A DNA stretch of 64,000 bases from Streptomyces sp. NBC_00691 (GCF_036226665.1 NZ_CP109007.1:5000501-5064500), one strand, 5' to 3'. Positions 40,924-49,087 are shown, counted from the stretch's first letter. Notes: a model not told the origin generated them from the letters alone. Translations and numbers: made by a program.

Positions 40924-42066
40924 ATGGGTGAGGACGGACGGCTGCGGGCCGTAGTGGCGCTGGCGCAGGGGATGGCGGCGGCGCACACTCCACGCGAGTT
41001 CTGGCGGGCGGCGGCGCTCGGGTCCTGCGACGGGCTCGACGGCACCTTCGCCGCCCTCTCCGTCTGGCAGCGGGACCATGGACGCCTCAAGGTCCTGGTG
41101 AACGCCGGGGCGCGGGCCCTGGGCGAGGAGGAGTTCCCGGACTCGGAGACGTATCCGGTGCACCAGTTCCCCGAGATCACCGAGTTCCTGCACGAGCAGT
41201 GGGCGGGCGGCGGCGAGCCGGACGCCTGGGTGGAGACCGCCGACGACCCGGTCACGACGGGCCGGGTGGCCGGTCTGCGGAGGCGGGGTCGGGGCTGCTG
41301 CGTGGTCGCCCCGATCGTGCTGCACGGGCGCGCGTGGGGCGAGCTGTACGTGGCCCGCCCGCCGGAGGAGAAACCTTTCACCCGCGCGGACGCCGACTTC
41401 GCCACCGTGCTCGCGGCGGTGGTCGCGGCGGGCATCGCCCAGGCCGAACGACTGGAGGAGGTCCGCAAGCTCGCCTTCACCGACCCCCTGACGGGACTGG
41501 CCAACAGGCGGGCCGTCGACACCCGCCTGGACGAGGCCATCGAGCGCTACCGGGTGGACGGCTCCGTGGTCAGCCTGATGGTCTGCGACCTGAACGGCCT
41601 CAAGCGGGTCAACGACACCCACGGCCACGCGGTCGGCGACCGGCTCCTCGAACGCTTCGGATCCGTCCTCTCCCGCTGTGGAGCGATGCTCCCGGGCGCC
41701 TTGGCGGCGCGCCTCGGCGGCGACGAGTTCTGCCTCCTGACGGTCGGCCCGACGGCGGACGAGGTGGTGGCGGTCGCGGAGGAGCTCTGCGTACGGGCGG
41801 CGGAGCTGGAGCTGGGGGAGGGCGTGGCCTGCGGGGTGGCGTCCACGGGCGACCCGATCGGCCCGCTGAGGTCGGCGCGCCGCCTCTTCCGCCTCGCGGA
41901 CGCGGCCCAGTACCAGGCCAAGGCGGCGCGCTCGGTGAAGCCGGTGGTGGCGGGCCGTGACGGCACGGTCGTCCGGCTGGCCGACGCCCCGCCGGGGGCG
42001 CGGGACAGGCGAAGGTTCAGGGACGCACCACCGGTGGAACCGCCGGAGTCGGAGGGCGGCGGGTGA
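40924..42066 (+). CDS. GAF-GGDEF diguanylate cyclase
   Basis: A 380-residue soluble diguanylate cyclase. Residues 1-170 form a GAF-like sensor domain, followed by a GGDEF domain with DPLTGLANRR, DLNGLKRVNDTHGHAVGD (metal and guanine residues) and an intact RLGGDEF active loop (residues about 270-276). The product-inhibition I-site (RxxD five residues before) is absent. It should make c-di-GMP, the signal that arms BldD in Streptomyces. A TAAGCT box 6 bp upstream hints at leaderless start. The last 25 residues are a Pro/Arg-rich tail. Confidence 0.93.
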   Translation: MGEDGRLRAVVALAQGMAAAHTPREFWRAAALGSCDGLDGTFAALSVWQRDHGRLKVLVNAGARALGEEEFPDSETYPVHQFPEITEFLHEQWAGGGEPDAWVETADDPVTTGRVAGLRRRGRGCCVVAPIVLHGRAWGELYVARPPEEKPFTRADADFATVLAAVVAAGIAQAERLEEVRKLAFTDPLTGLANRRAVDTRLDEAIERYRVDGSVVSLMVCDLNGLKRVNDTHGHAVGDRLLERFGSVLSRCGAMLPGALAARLGGDEFCLLTVGPTADEVVAVAEELCVRAAELELGEGVACGVASTGDPIGPLRSARRLFRLADAAQYQAKAARSVKPVVAGRDGTVVRLADAPPGARDRRRFRDAPPVEPPESEGGG

Positions 42067-42106
42067 GGTCTCTGGGGTGGGCCGGGTTCGTGGGTCTCGG
42101 GTGCGG

Positions 42107-42236
42107 CCGCCCTCTTTCCGAGTGTGGCGTCCTGCACCACCGCGTCAAGGGCGCTCCTTCGTCGCGTCGCTGCGCGATGGGCTGCGCCCACCCTTGACCC
42201 GGCGGCGCAGGCCGCCTTTTCCCACTCGGAGGGCGG
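42107..42236 (+). repeat. Inverted-repeat element, copy 1 (130 bp)
   Basis: Element bounded by CCGCCCTCTTTCCGAG and CACTCGGAGGGCGG ends that are themselves inverted. Its interior contains GTCAAGGG...CCCTTGAC and the GCGTCGCTGCGCGATGG word that I recognise as a repeat seen in many Streptomyces genomes. It begins 40 bp after the GGDEF gene. Confidence 0.8.
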
Positions 42237-42793
42237 CCGGGGGCGGGGCCGCGCGGGGGTCCGGGCAGGGGCCGGGTCGGCGTGGGCGCCTTGCGGGCCG
42301 GTGGGGTGGGGCTGGGTTCGCGGCCGGGGCGGGGTGGGCCGCTTTCTCTTGTTTCGGGGTGCGCGGTTGTTGGATGGGGCGGCCGGGCGGCGCTTAGCGG
42401 CGGACTGTCGTCGTCGGGTGGGGATTCAGGCCCCGCTGGTTGCTGTCCGGTGGGTGGTGGGAGCGGTGGGCGAGAGTTTCCTGCACTTTCATCGCCCGAT
42501 AAGGGTGATTGGTCCTCTTCGCCCGTCTCTCCCTGGTGGGTTACTCGGAGTAATGTCGAGTTACTCACGCCCCGACCCACCGGGAGTGACCAGCGGGGCC
42601 TGGAGCCCCGCCATCAACCGGCCTTCCGCCGCTGAGCGCCGCCCGGCCGCCCCATTCAACAACCGCGCACCCCGCACGAGTCGACGGATCCCCACCGGCC
42701 CCGGCCGCGAACCCAGCCCCACCCCACCGGCCCGCAAGGCGCCCACGCCACCCCGGCCACTGCCCGAGGCCCGGCGTGGACCCCGCCCCCGGA
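42237..42793. repeat. Arms and centre of a ~820-bp inverted repeat
   Basis: The sequence from 42237 to about 42440 is the inverted, roughly 75-80% similar counterpart of about 42585-42793 (for example CGTGGGCGCCTTGCGGGCC and its complement). With the two 130-bp elements at the ends this makes arms of about 330 bp around a 145-bp centre. No reading frame here has start, ribosome site and family similarity, so I see no gene. Confidence 0.75.
42541..42566. promoter_or_regulatory. TTACTC/GAGTAA operator-like palindrome in the repeat centre
   Basis: TTACTC (42541-42546), GAGTAA (42548-42553) and TTACTC (42561-42566) alternate. TTACTC-G-GAGTAA resembles the operator type often seen before acyl-CoA degradation genes in Streptomyces. 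No such gene is next to it. Confidence 0.35.
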
Positions 42794-42925
42794 CCGCCCT
42801 CCGAGAGTGTCTTCGCTCCTGGAGGTGGTGGGTCAAGGGTGGCCGAAGGCCATCGCGCAGCGACGCGACCGCAGGGAGCGCCCTTGACGCACCGCCGGAA
42901 GGAGCGACTCTCGGAAAGAGGGCGG
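42794..42925 (-). repeat. Inverted-repeat element, copy 2 (132 bp)
   Basis: Inverted copy of 42107-42236, sharing the GTCAAGGGCGCTCC and GCGTCGCTGCGCGATGG words and the CCGCCCTC ends. It ends 32 bp before the stop codon of the HTH gene. Confidence 0.8.
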
Positions 42926-42956
42926 TCTCACCAGAAGCCCCCACCCCCGGCCCGCC

Positions 42957-44045
42957 CTACGAGGCCTGCCCGAGGCAGTCGGCGCAGAGGCTCTCGTCGG
43001 CGACCGGCCGGAAGAGCATGGGTTGGGTGTGCGTGCCGCTCGCGCACTCCCGCGCCCCCCGGAGGCGAGGCGAGAGGCGAGGGCCCGACCCGAGCGGGGG
43101 CGGTTCGGCCCGGGGGAGGGCGCGGGGCGGGACCTCGCGCAGCAGGTACCGCACGAGCCCGCCGGGCCGCTGTACGGGCGTTCCCGCGCCGGGCAGGCCG
43201 CGCAGGACGTGCTCGTGCACGTCGGCCGAGGTGTGCCCGGCGGCGAGCCAGCGGGCGGCGAGCCGGGTGAGTTCCTCGCGCATGCCGGGCGGGATGTGCC
43301 GGAGGGCGGGCGAGAGGAGGGGCAGGGCGCCGACGAGCGCGCGTGCCTCGTCGAGTTGCGCGTCGGGGCCTGTCGACCCCGGGACGTCGTCGACGGGCTC
43401 GGACGGCTCCTGCTGCGGTGCGCTCCCGGGCTTCCGCTCCGGCGCCGGCCGGAACTCGGCACGACGCCCCGGCCCCATCCCGGACTCGCGCCCCATCCCG
43501 GACTCGCACCCCGCCCCAGCCGCGTCGCCCGCCCCGGACCCGTCCCCCGGTGGTTCCGGCTCCGAATCGGCCTCCGGTGGAAGGTCGGAGGTGTTCTCCC
43601 TGCGGTCTTTCTCTGGATGACCGTCGGTCGACGGGGTCGCCGGATGACCGACGGCCGGGCCCCGGGTACCCGGTGCCACCTGCGAGTACACCCGCTCGAC
43701 GCCGCTGTGGGCGGGCGTGCGGGCGAAGATCTTGGCCGCTTCCTCGGGGCGTAACGGGGTGCTGGAGACGAGCTGTTGGGTGACCCAGAGCCCGCCGCCC
43801 ACCTGTACCCGCCGCTCGTGCACGTACCCCTCGGCCTTGAGCTGGCGTTTGGCGGAGATGAAGGAAGTCGCCCCGATCCGGGCGCGTTTGGCGGTCTCCG
43901 ACAGGGTTTCCCGTGCGTGTGCGGGGAGGGAGAGTTGCCAGGTGAGGAGGCGCGCGGCGTGGGAGTCGAGGCGCGGGTGCCGGATGATCTCGTGCGAGAA
44001 CTGGCTGAAGGCGCGCGAGGGCGCGATAAAGTTGCGATAGATCAT
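42957..44045 (-). CDS. Helix-turn-helix protein with a TTA codon
   Basis: A 362-residue protein of a Streptomyces family that starts MIYRNFIAPSRAFSQFSHEIIRHPRL and carries an HTH-like region (LSETAKRARIGATSFISAKRQLKAEGYV). A long Gly/Glu/Pro-rich linker follows, and a C-terminal helical domain ends with a CADCLG motif. The function is unknown; relatives sit in variable regions. The single TTA leucine codon at 43752-43754 (in STPLRPEE) makes translation depend on the bldA tRNA, so expression is likely tied to development. A CCACTAGTGG palindrome lies 18 bp upstream of the start. Confidence 0.82.
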   Translation of the reverse strand: MIYRNFIAPSRAFSQFSHEIIRHPRLDSHAARLLTWQLSLPAHARETLSETAKRARIGATSFISAKRQLKAEGYVHERRVQVGGGLWVTQQLVSSTPLRPEEAAKIFARTPAHSGVERVYSQVAPGTRGPAVGHPATPSTDGHPEKDRRENTSDLPPEADSEPEPPGDGSGAGDAAGAGCESGMGRESGMGPGRRAEFRPAPERKPGSAPQQEPSEPVDDVPGSTGPDAQLDEARALVGALPLLSPALRHIPPGMREELTRLAARWLAAGHTSADVHEHVLRGLPGAGTPVQRPGGLVRYLLREVPPRALPRAEPPPLGSGPRLSPRLRGARECASGTHTQPMLFRPVADESLCADCLGQAS

Positions 44046-44437
44046 GGGTGGACTCGTGGTTTCCACTAGTGGTTCAGGCCCTCGTCGATGGTTCCCGCCG
44101 TCAACGGGGGCCGTTTTGCTGCGAACGTACCGCACGGGCATATGCCCGGACCGACACGCGGAGCGAAGACCGCTCGTACGAGTGACCCGGCGGTCAGGTC
44201 TCTTCCGAGAGGTTCGCTGTAGTCGTCTTCCCCGGTGGTTGTCACGGCCTATTCCGGTCTTTTCCGGAGGCTCTGGCCCCTTGGTGACAGTTCACGACGT
44301 AGCGGGGCGAAAATCGGTCATAGTCTCGTGATGCGATGCCCTCATGTGAACGAACTGCGTAGTTTCTGTGTTCGGTTCGGGACGTCCAATGACGCCCGGC
44401 CGCAGAGTTCGTCCACTGGAACCGGAGGGGAAATCGC
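44046..44437. other. Intergenic region upstream of the HTH gene
   Basis: 392 bp between divergent genes. CCACTAGTGG (44063-44072) is a perfect 10-bp palindrome directly upstream of the HTH gene and may be its autoregulatory site. Sequence near 44280-44400 is noticeably less GC-rich than its surroundings. No gene seen. Confidence 0.45.
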
Positions 44438-44737
44438 ATGGCTGACATCGACCTCGGCGTGGCGTCCGACTGGGACGAGGGTGACACTCACGGGCGCGTC
44501 AAGTTGCGGCAGAACCAGGTCTATCCGACCTCGCCGAAGAAGGACGTGCTCATCAGCTCCCCGGTGAGCATCGAGTTGTCCGTGAACACGAACCACTCCT
44601 CCTCGCAGGAGGCGGACAAGATCTACTTCACCACCCACCACGGCTCGACGAAGAAGATCATCGCCGTGCTCGACTCCGACGGCAACCTGCACATCGCCGG
44701 CCGTCTGATCACCGAGCAGAAGGACCTCGGCTACTAG
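44438..44737 (+). CDS. Small conserved protein of unknown function
   Basis: A 99-residue acidic, soluble protein with a strong ribosome site (GGAGGGGAAATCGC). It has no signal peptide, membrane segment or Cys. Predicted beta-rich, with an ADIDLGVASDWDEGDTHG opening and HHGSTKKIIAVLDSDGNLHIAGRL near the end, reminiscent of a beta-propeller-like or jelly-roll repeat. I recall it only as a Streptomyces family of unknown function. Located in the accessory insert next to the XRE-DUF397 genes. Confidence 0.78.
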   Translation: MADIDLGVASDWDEGDTHGRVKLRQNQVYPTSPKKDVLISSPVSIELSVNTNHSSSQEADKIYFTTHHGSTKKIIAVLDSDGNLHIAGRLITEQKDLGY

Positions 44738-44761
44738 GCGGTCCTAGCCGGCGGCGCCGCC

Positions 44762-44992
44762 TCAGGAGCCGCCGCCCCGCGCGGGAGCCGACGTGCTGAT
44801 GACGCGGACGGCTCCGCGCGGGGTCAGGCTCGCGCGTTCCTGCGGGCTCGCCGTCCAGCACTCGTCCGTCGCCGCTTCCCAGAGGTATCCGCTGGGGCGG
44901 ACCAGTGTCAGCAGCTTGCCGTGCACGTACCGGACTTGCCCGGTGAGCGCGCGCTGCGCGTCGGTCACGACGTCCCCGACGCGGTACCTCAC
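44762..44992 (-). CDS. Small unknown protein
   Basis: A 76-residue soluble protein with an SH3-like or small beta-barrel pattern (YRVGDVVTDAQRALTGQVRYVHGKLLTLV). Its GTG overlaps the stop of the upstream gene as GTGA, so the two are translationally coupled. Composition and coupling support a real gene. Function is not recognised. Confidence 0.65.
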   Translation of the reverse strand: MRYRVGDVVTDAQRALTGQVRYVHGKLLTLVRPSGYLWEAATDECWTASPQERASLTPRGAVRVISTSAPARGGGS

Positions 44993-45228
44993 GGCGTGGC
45001 CCGTCGTGCGTCGCGCAGGAGGGTGGTGAGCCGCTTGGCGCCGCTCACGCCGACGACCCCGAGGCCGTACCGGTGGACGTCGCCGCCGGGCGAGCGCGTC
45101 ACGTCCCGGTAGAGGCCGCTGGTGGAGAGTCCCACCGTGTCCATGGCGGCCTTGAGATCCCGGAAGACCTGAGCGGCCTCGGGTTCGGAGACGGGGCGGA
45201 CGGGGGGCGGGGTGGGGGGTGTGCGCAT
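44989..45228 (-). CDS. Small unknown protein, first gene of a coupled pair
   Basis: A 79-residue soluble protein with a helical segment VSEPEAAQVFRDLKAAMDTVGL followed by a Gly/Val-rich part (YGLGVVGVSGAKRLTTLL). The ATG at 45226-45228 follows GTGAGCCCTCC (weak). Divergent from the XRE gene. With its coupled partner it could belong to an XRE-DUF397 type regulatory locus. No family recognised. Confidence 0.62.
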   Translation of the reverse strand: MRTPPTPPPVRPVSEPEAAQVFRDLKAAMDTVGLSTSGLYRDVTRSPGGDVHRYGLGVVGVSGAKRLTTLLRDARRATP

Positions 45229-45338
45229 GGAGGGCTCACTTTCTGATGGATCTCCTCGGGACCGCCTCCACGATGGCGCGCACCGCCCTACGCTCACCAG
45301 GAGTTGGGCTCCCGACGTGCAGGTGAGGAACGAGGCAT

Positions 45339-46160
45339 ATGCCAGGGGCGAAGGATCTGGACCCCGGGGACAGCGTCGAGCAGTACCTCGGAAACGTGGT
45401 GCGCGAGGCGCGGCTGGCCCTGGGGCGCGACTGGACGCAGGCGCACGTCGGGTCGAAGGTCTTCAGCAGCGGGAGCCGGATCTCCGCGATCGAGCTGGGT
45501 GAGGATCCCCCGGACCGCGACCTGGCGAAGAAACTGGAGGTGGTCCTCCGGCTTCCGCCCGGCACCCTCGTGAACCTCGTGAAGATCCTCACCGAGCAGA
45601 ACGTCCGCGACTACGCGAAGACCTACATGCGGCGGCAGCTCGAAGCCACCGCCATGCACGAGTTCTCCATCGTCGTGCCGGGTCTGCTCCAGACCGACGG
45701 CTACGCGCGAGCGGTGATGGGCGCGGGCCTCGCGGGCGATCCGGCCCAGATCGGCGACTACGTGCGCCGGAGGCTGGAGCGGCAGGCCGTCCTCGACCGG
45801 CCGGACCCGCCGTGGATGATGATCGTCCTCGACGAGGCCTGTCTGCGCCGTGACATGGGAGGCAGCCGGGTGATGCGCGAGCAGATCGACCACCTCCTGG
45901 CCTCGTGCGAACGCCCCCACGTGAACGTCCAGGTGCTCCCCATGAAGGGGGAACCCGTGGCCGGTTCGCTTGCGCTCCTCACGCTGCCCAAGGGGGAAAG
46001 AGGGGCGTATACGGAGGGGTTCAGTACGGGCAACTACACAGAGGAACCAGCTGAGGTGATGCGTTTCCAACGTGTCTATGATCTGCTGCAACAGGGTGCC
46101 CTGGGCGTCCGGGCATCCCTTGAACTGATGCGCGCGATCGCGAAGGAACACGATGACTGA
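45339..46160 (+). CDS. XRE family regulator with DUF5753 domain
   Basis: A 273-residue Streptomyces regulator: N-terminal helix-turn-helix (ARLALGRDWTQAHVGSKVFSSGSRISAIELG, residues 24-54) and C-terminal DUF5753 region (VPGLLQTDGYARAVM, ending in LLQQGALGVRASLELMRAIA). Such proteins (WhiJ-like) act with a DUF397 partner in developmental control. ATG at 45339 after CGAGGCAT. The DUF397 gene overlaps its 3' end by 8 bp. Confidence 0.93.
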   Translation: MPGAKDLDPGDSVEQYLGNVVREARLALGRDWTQAHVGSKVFSSGSRISAIELGEDPPDRDLAKKLEVVLRLPPGTLVNLVKILTEQNVRDYAKTYMRRQLEATAMHEFSIVVPGLLQTDGYARAVMGAGLAGDPAQIGDYVRRRLERQAVLDRPDPPWMMIVLDEACLRRDMGGSRVMREQIDHLLASCERPHVNVQVLPMKGEPVAGSLALLTLPKGERGAYTEGFSTGNYTEEPAEVMRFQRVYDLLQQGALGVRASLELMRAIAKEHDD

Positions 46161-46347
46161 GACCTCGCCGAACTGGCACACGAGCACGTACAGCGGCAAC
46201 GACAACGACGCCTGCATCGAGGTCGCCGACAACGCTCCCAGCGTCATCCGCGTCCGCGACACCAAAGACCGCACCAAGGGCGAACTCACCGCCACCCCCG
46301 CCGCCTGGGCCGCCTTCACCGCCTTCGCGTGGACCCGCGCGCTCTGA
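46153..46347 (+). CDS. DUF397 domain protein
   Basis: A 64-residue DUF397 protein, nearly all domain: NWHTSTYSGNDNDACIEVADN near the start and VRDTKDRTKGELTATPAAWAAF later. Members pair with XRE-DUF5753 regulators and are thought to modulate them in WhiJ-type developmental switches. Overlaps the XRE gene by 8 bp, so it is cotranslated with it. Confidence 0.95.
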   Translation: MTETSPNWHTSTYSGNDNDACIEVADNAPSVIRVRDTKDRTKGELTATPAAWAAFTAFAWTRAL

Positions 46348-46348
46348 C

Positions 46349-47374
46349 CTACTGCACGCTCCACCCCACCGGGTGTCCCGGATCGGCCGGGCACGTGAAG
46401 ACGTTCAGCTCGCCGTGGTTGCCGACGACGACCCCGGTCGGCAGCGCCGCCGAGCTGGGGTGGAGGCCCTGCTCCTCCAGCGGGGTCCAACTCCCGCTTC
46501 CGCCGTCCCACTCGGACGAGTCGACGGTCAGCAGCAGGTCCATCGGCGTCGCGCAGGTCTCGCAGTCCATCGCGTACGGGTCCGTCTTGTGCCAGGACGC
46601 GTACCCGCCCGCCCGCCAGCCCGGCGGGATCGACAGGTCGTACTGGTAGGCCACCGGGTCGGCCTCGTCCTCGTGTTCCTCCGCCTCCTCCTCCAGCGCC
46701 TCCTCCCAGGTGTCGATCCGCGCGCACAGCTCCTCGGGCAGCAGCCCCGCGAAGGGGTACGTGACCACCCGCTCCGGGTGCAGCACGCAGGGCTCCGGTA
46801 CGTACCCCTCGTAGCCGACGACCTCCGGAGCCGGCGGCGCCGTCCGTACGTCGGTCACCTCCGCCGCCCTCCGCCAGCGCACGTCGAGCGACATCCCGTA
46901 CCCGGTGGGGCCGTGGGCGTCGAACGGGCACCAGAAGACCTGGAGCAGGTCGGCGCCGTCCGGCCCCGCAGGAAGGTCCGGGACGTCCCTCGCGTACAGC
47001 TGCGCCAGGCCGATCATCGGCACCGGGTCGTCGTCGCCCGCCCCCGGCACCCGGTGCTCGCGCTCCAGTTCCCCGACGAGGCGCAGCTCCTCCTCCGTCA
47101 GGCCCTCGTACGGCTCCCGCGCGTACGCGGCGGCCCTGACCTCGCGGCTGCGGCGGATGTCCCCGGGACGCCTCCCGCGCCCGCGTCCGTGGACCTCGGT
47201 GCACACCGGCCACGGCTCGTCCGCGGGCCACCGCATCGGCCCGCCGGCGGAGCTGTCCGACACGCCGGGACGTCCGGGCCGTGGATGCAGGCGGGTGGTC
47301 GTGCCCCGGTGGGCGGCCAGTTCGGGGAAGAGCGCTTCGACATCGAGGGGACGCGGCGGGGTGGTTCTCCTCAT
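46349..47374 (-). CDS. DUF1963-like (YwqG-like) protein
   Basis: A 341-residue soluble protein. The GGPMRWPADEPWPVC segment near residue 45 resembles the DUF1963/YwqG entry motif, and the late CPADPGHPVGWSVQ and CETCATPMDLLL parts fit the same group. The rest is acidic with an EEALEEEAEEHEDEAD stretch. Function unknown. Convergent with the DUF397 gene, 1 bp apart. Confidence 0.72.
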   Translation of the reverse strand: MRRTTPPRPLDVEALFPELAAHRGTTTRLHPRPGRPGVSDSSAGGPMRWPADEPWPVCTEVHGRGRGRRPGDIRRSREVRAAAYAREPYEGLTEEELRLVGELEREHRVPGAGDDDPVPMIGLAQLYARDVPDLPAGPDGADLLQVFWCPFDAHGPTGYGMSLDVRWRRAAEVTDVRTAPPAPEVVGYEGYVPEPCVLHPERVVTYPFAGLLPEELCARIDTWEEALEEEAEEHEDEADPVAYQYDLSIPPGWRAGGYASWHKTDPYAMDCETCATPMDLLLTVDSSEWDGGSGSWTPLEEQGLHPSSAALPTGVVVGNHGELNVFTCPADPGHPVGWSVQ

Positions 47375-47458
47375 GGGAGGACCCTAAGGGGTGTCTTGTC
47401 GGTCAGGCCGGGCTCGCGGGGTCGTCCGTTCCTGGCCGCCCGCTCCGGCCCCCGGGCC

Positions 47459-47926
47459 TCAGGGCCGGTTGCGCTCGTGCAGGGCGCGCAGGCTTCTGAG
47501 GAACGGCTCGCGGTCGGCAGCCGGGAGGGTGTCGAGCAGGCGGTTCTCGCCCTCCTGGATCGCGGTCTGCGCGGTGTCCCGCAGCCTGCGGCCCTCAGGG
47601 GTGAGGGAGAGCAGCCTGGCCCGCCGGTCCGCCGGGTCGGGCTGCCGGCGCAGCAGCTCCCGCGCCTCCAGGTCGTCCAGGACGGGGATGATCCGGGTCT
47701 TGTCCGCCCGGATCGCCTCGGCCAGCGCCGCCTGGGTGCGGAGGGGCCGCTCGTCGAGGTGGAGGAGGACCGCGTACGCCCACATCGTCAGGCCGTGCGC
47801 GTCGAGAACCGGCTGCTCGGCGGCCATCAGGGCGCGGCCGAGCGGGACGACCATCGCGGCGAGGTCGGGGCGGGGCGGGCGGCCCGGGCTCGCGCCGTCG
47901 GTGCTCGCTGCGGTGTTCTCGGCCAT
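47459..47926 (-). CDS. MarR family regulator
   Basis: A 155-residue MarR-type winged-helix regulator: recognition region LRTQAALAEAIRADKTRIIPVLDDLEARELLRRQPDPADRRARLLSLTPEG, the classic MarR DNA-binding and wing sequence. The ATG at 47924-47926 is used. It faces a divergent gene at 47994 with a good 11-bp inverted repeat between them (47970-48000), so it probably represses that gene and itself. Confidence 0.9.
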   Translation of the reverse strand: MAENTAASTDGASPGRPPRPDLAAMVVPLGRALMAAEQPVLDAHGLTMWAYAVLLHLDERPLRTQAALAEAIRADKTRIIPVLDDLEARELLRRQPDPADRRARLLSLTPEGRRLRDTAQTAIQEGENRLLDTLPAADREPFLRSLRALHERNRP

Positions 47927-47969
47927 GGCCACGAAAATACCGGCTGCCGAAACGCCCGTTGACAATTGA

Positions 47970-48000
47970 TAGGCATACGCACATCGTAAGCGCATGCCTA
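47970..48000. promoter_or_regulatory. MarR operator between divergent genes
   Basis: TAGGCATACGC (47970-47980) and GCGCATGCCTA (47990-48000) are 11-bp arms with one mismatch and a 9-nt spacer. A TTGACA -35-like box at 47960-47965 precedes it. The repeat overlaps the possible start of the + gene. Confidence 0.65.
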
Positions 48001-48629
48001 CGAATATGAAGGGGCTCACGCACCCCGCGGACTTCGACCGGCTCCGGCAGCTCCACGCGCGCGTGATCCGGGACAGCGCGACCCTGGTGCACCGCGTCGA
48101 CCCCGCAGACCTGGCCCGGCCCACCCCGTGCGCAGCCTGGAGCCTGGCGGACCTGCTCGCCCATATGACGGCCCAGCACCACGGCTTCGCGGCCGCCGCA
48201 CGCGGCGACGGCCGGAATCCGGCGCACTGGGAGGTCCACCCGGCGGGCAGGGACGCGCCCGCGCGGTACGGCGAGGCGGCCGAGCGGATCGTCGACGCCT
48301 TCGCGGCCGTGGACGGCCCGGAGGTGCCCCTCGCCCTGCCCGAGTTCGGCCGGGACCGGACGTTCCGCGCCGAACGGGCCCTGGGTTTCCACCTCCTCGA
48401 CTACGTCGTGCACGGCTGGGACGTCGCCCGCAGCCTGGGCCTCCCGTACGCCCCGGGGGCCGATGTCCTCGCCGTTGCGCTGCCGATCGCCGAGGCCGTG
48501 CCGACCGGCGAGGCCCGGACGGTCCCTGGCGGCCCCTTCGGGCCCGAACGGGAGCCGGCCGCCGGGGCGGACACGCTCGACCGCATCCTCGCGACCCTCG
48601 GCCGCCCGGCGGCCTGGCGCCCGTGCTGA
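47994..48629 (+). CDS. TIGR03086 family metal-binding protein
   Basis: A 211-residue member of the TIGR03086 / mycothiol-dependent maleylpyruvate isomerase-like DinB superfamily. Conserved histidines lie in LADLLAHMTAQHHGF and the later LLDYVVHGWDVARSLGL, the family's metal-binding and helical core motifs. The ATG at 47994 overlaps the operator arm; the in-frame ATG at 48006 is an alternative. MarR-controlled by position. Substrate unknown, mycothiol-linked detoxification possible. Confidence 0.88.
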   Translation: MPTNMKGLTHPADFDRLRQLHARVIRDSATLVHRVDPADLARPTPCAAWSLADLLAHMTAQHHGFAAAARGDGRNPAHWEVHPAGRDAPARYGEAAERIVDAFAAVDGPEVPLALPEFGRDRTFRAERALGFHLLDYVVHGWDVARSLGLPYAPGADVLAVALPIAEAVPTGEARTVPGGPFGPEREPAAGADTLDRILATLGRPAAWRPC

Positions 48630-49027
48630 GGTCGTCCTGGACGCCGGGCCCGGTCGGCGGGCGCGGCGGGGGCGGGCCGGTGCTGGTCAGCCTGACCGAC
48701 CTCCGGCTCGACCGGCGAGGCGACCTGCTCGGTGTGCACCGCGCGGCCCGACGGCTCGCGGCGGAGTGGCCGGACCTCGAAGGGGCGTACGGGATGTGGC
48801 TGTGGGCGCGGCCCCTGGCGGGCCGCTGCGGCGCGGTGGCGGTCTGGCGCGACGCGGCCGCCCTCCATGCCTTCGTCACCCGGCCGACGCATCTCGCGAT
48901 CGTGCGGGAGTACCGGGGGAGGGGTGCCGTGACGGCGAGGACCTGGGAGACCCCGGAGTTCTCCCCGGCGGCGACCTGGGCCCGGGCGCGGGAGCTGATC
49001 GACGCGGGGGTGCGGAGCACCTCCTAG
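48623..49027 (+). CDS. Small conserved protein, possible dimeric alpha-beta barrel
   Basis: A 134-residue protein starting at GTG 48623, overlapping the upstream stop by 7 bp, so coupled. The central WARPLAGRCGAVAVWRDAAALHAF and THLAIVREYRGRGAVTARTWE segments resemble the dimeric alpha-beta barrel (ABM-like) proteins that guard or modify small reactive metabolites. Family identification is loose; gene reality is supported by coupling and codon pattern. Confidence 0.7.
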   Translation: MLRSSWTPGPVGGRGGGGPVLVSLTDLRLDRRGDLLGVHRAARRLAAEWPDLEGAYGMWLWARPLAGRCGAVAVWRDAAALHAFVTRPTHLAIVREYRGRGAVTARTWETPEFSPAATWARARELIDAGVRSTS

Positions 49028-49087
49028 TGGCCGTCAGTTCACCTTCCCGTCCACCGCGTCGGCCGTACACGGCCCTACATTCTGGAC

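Noticed and set aside
38747..40993. 748-codon minus-strand frame across cya and the hydratase gene
   Set aside because: Antisense to two recognised enzymes and lacks any domain.
42107..42925. Insertion sequence at the large inverted repeat
   Set aside because: There is no transposase gene, and no target duplication was visible. Described as a repeat instead.
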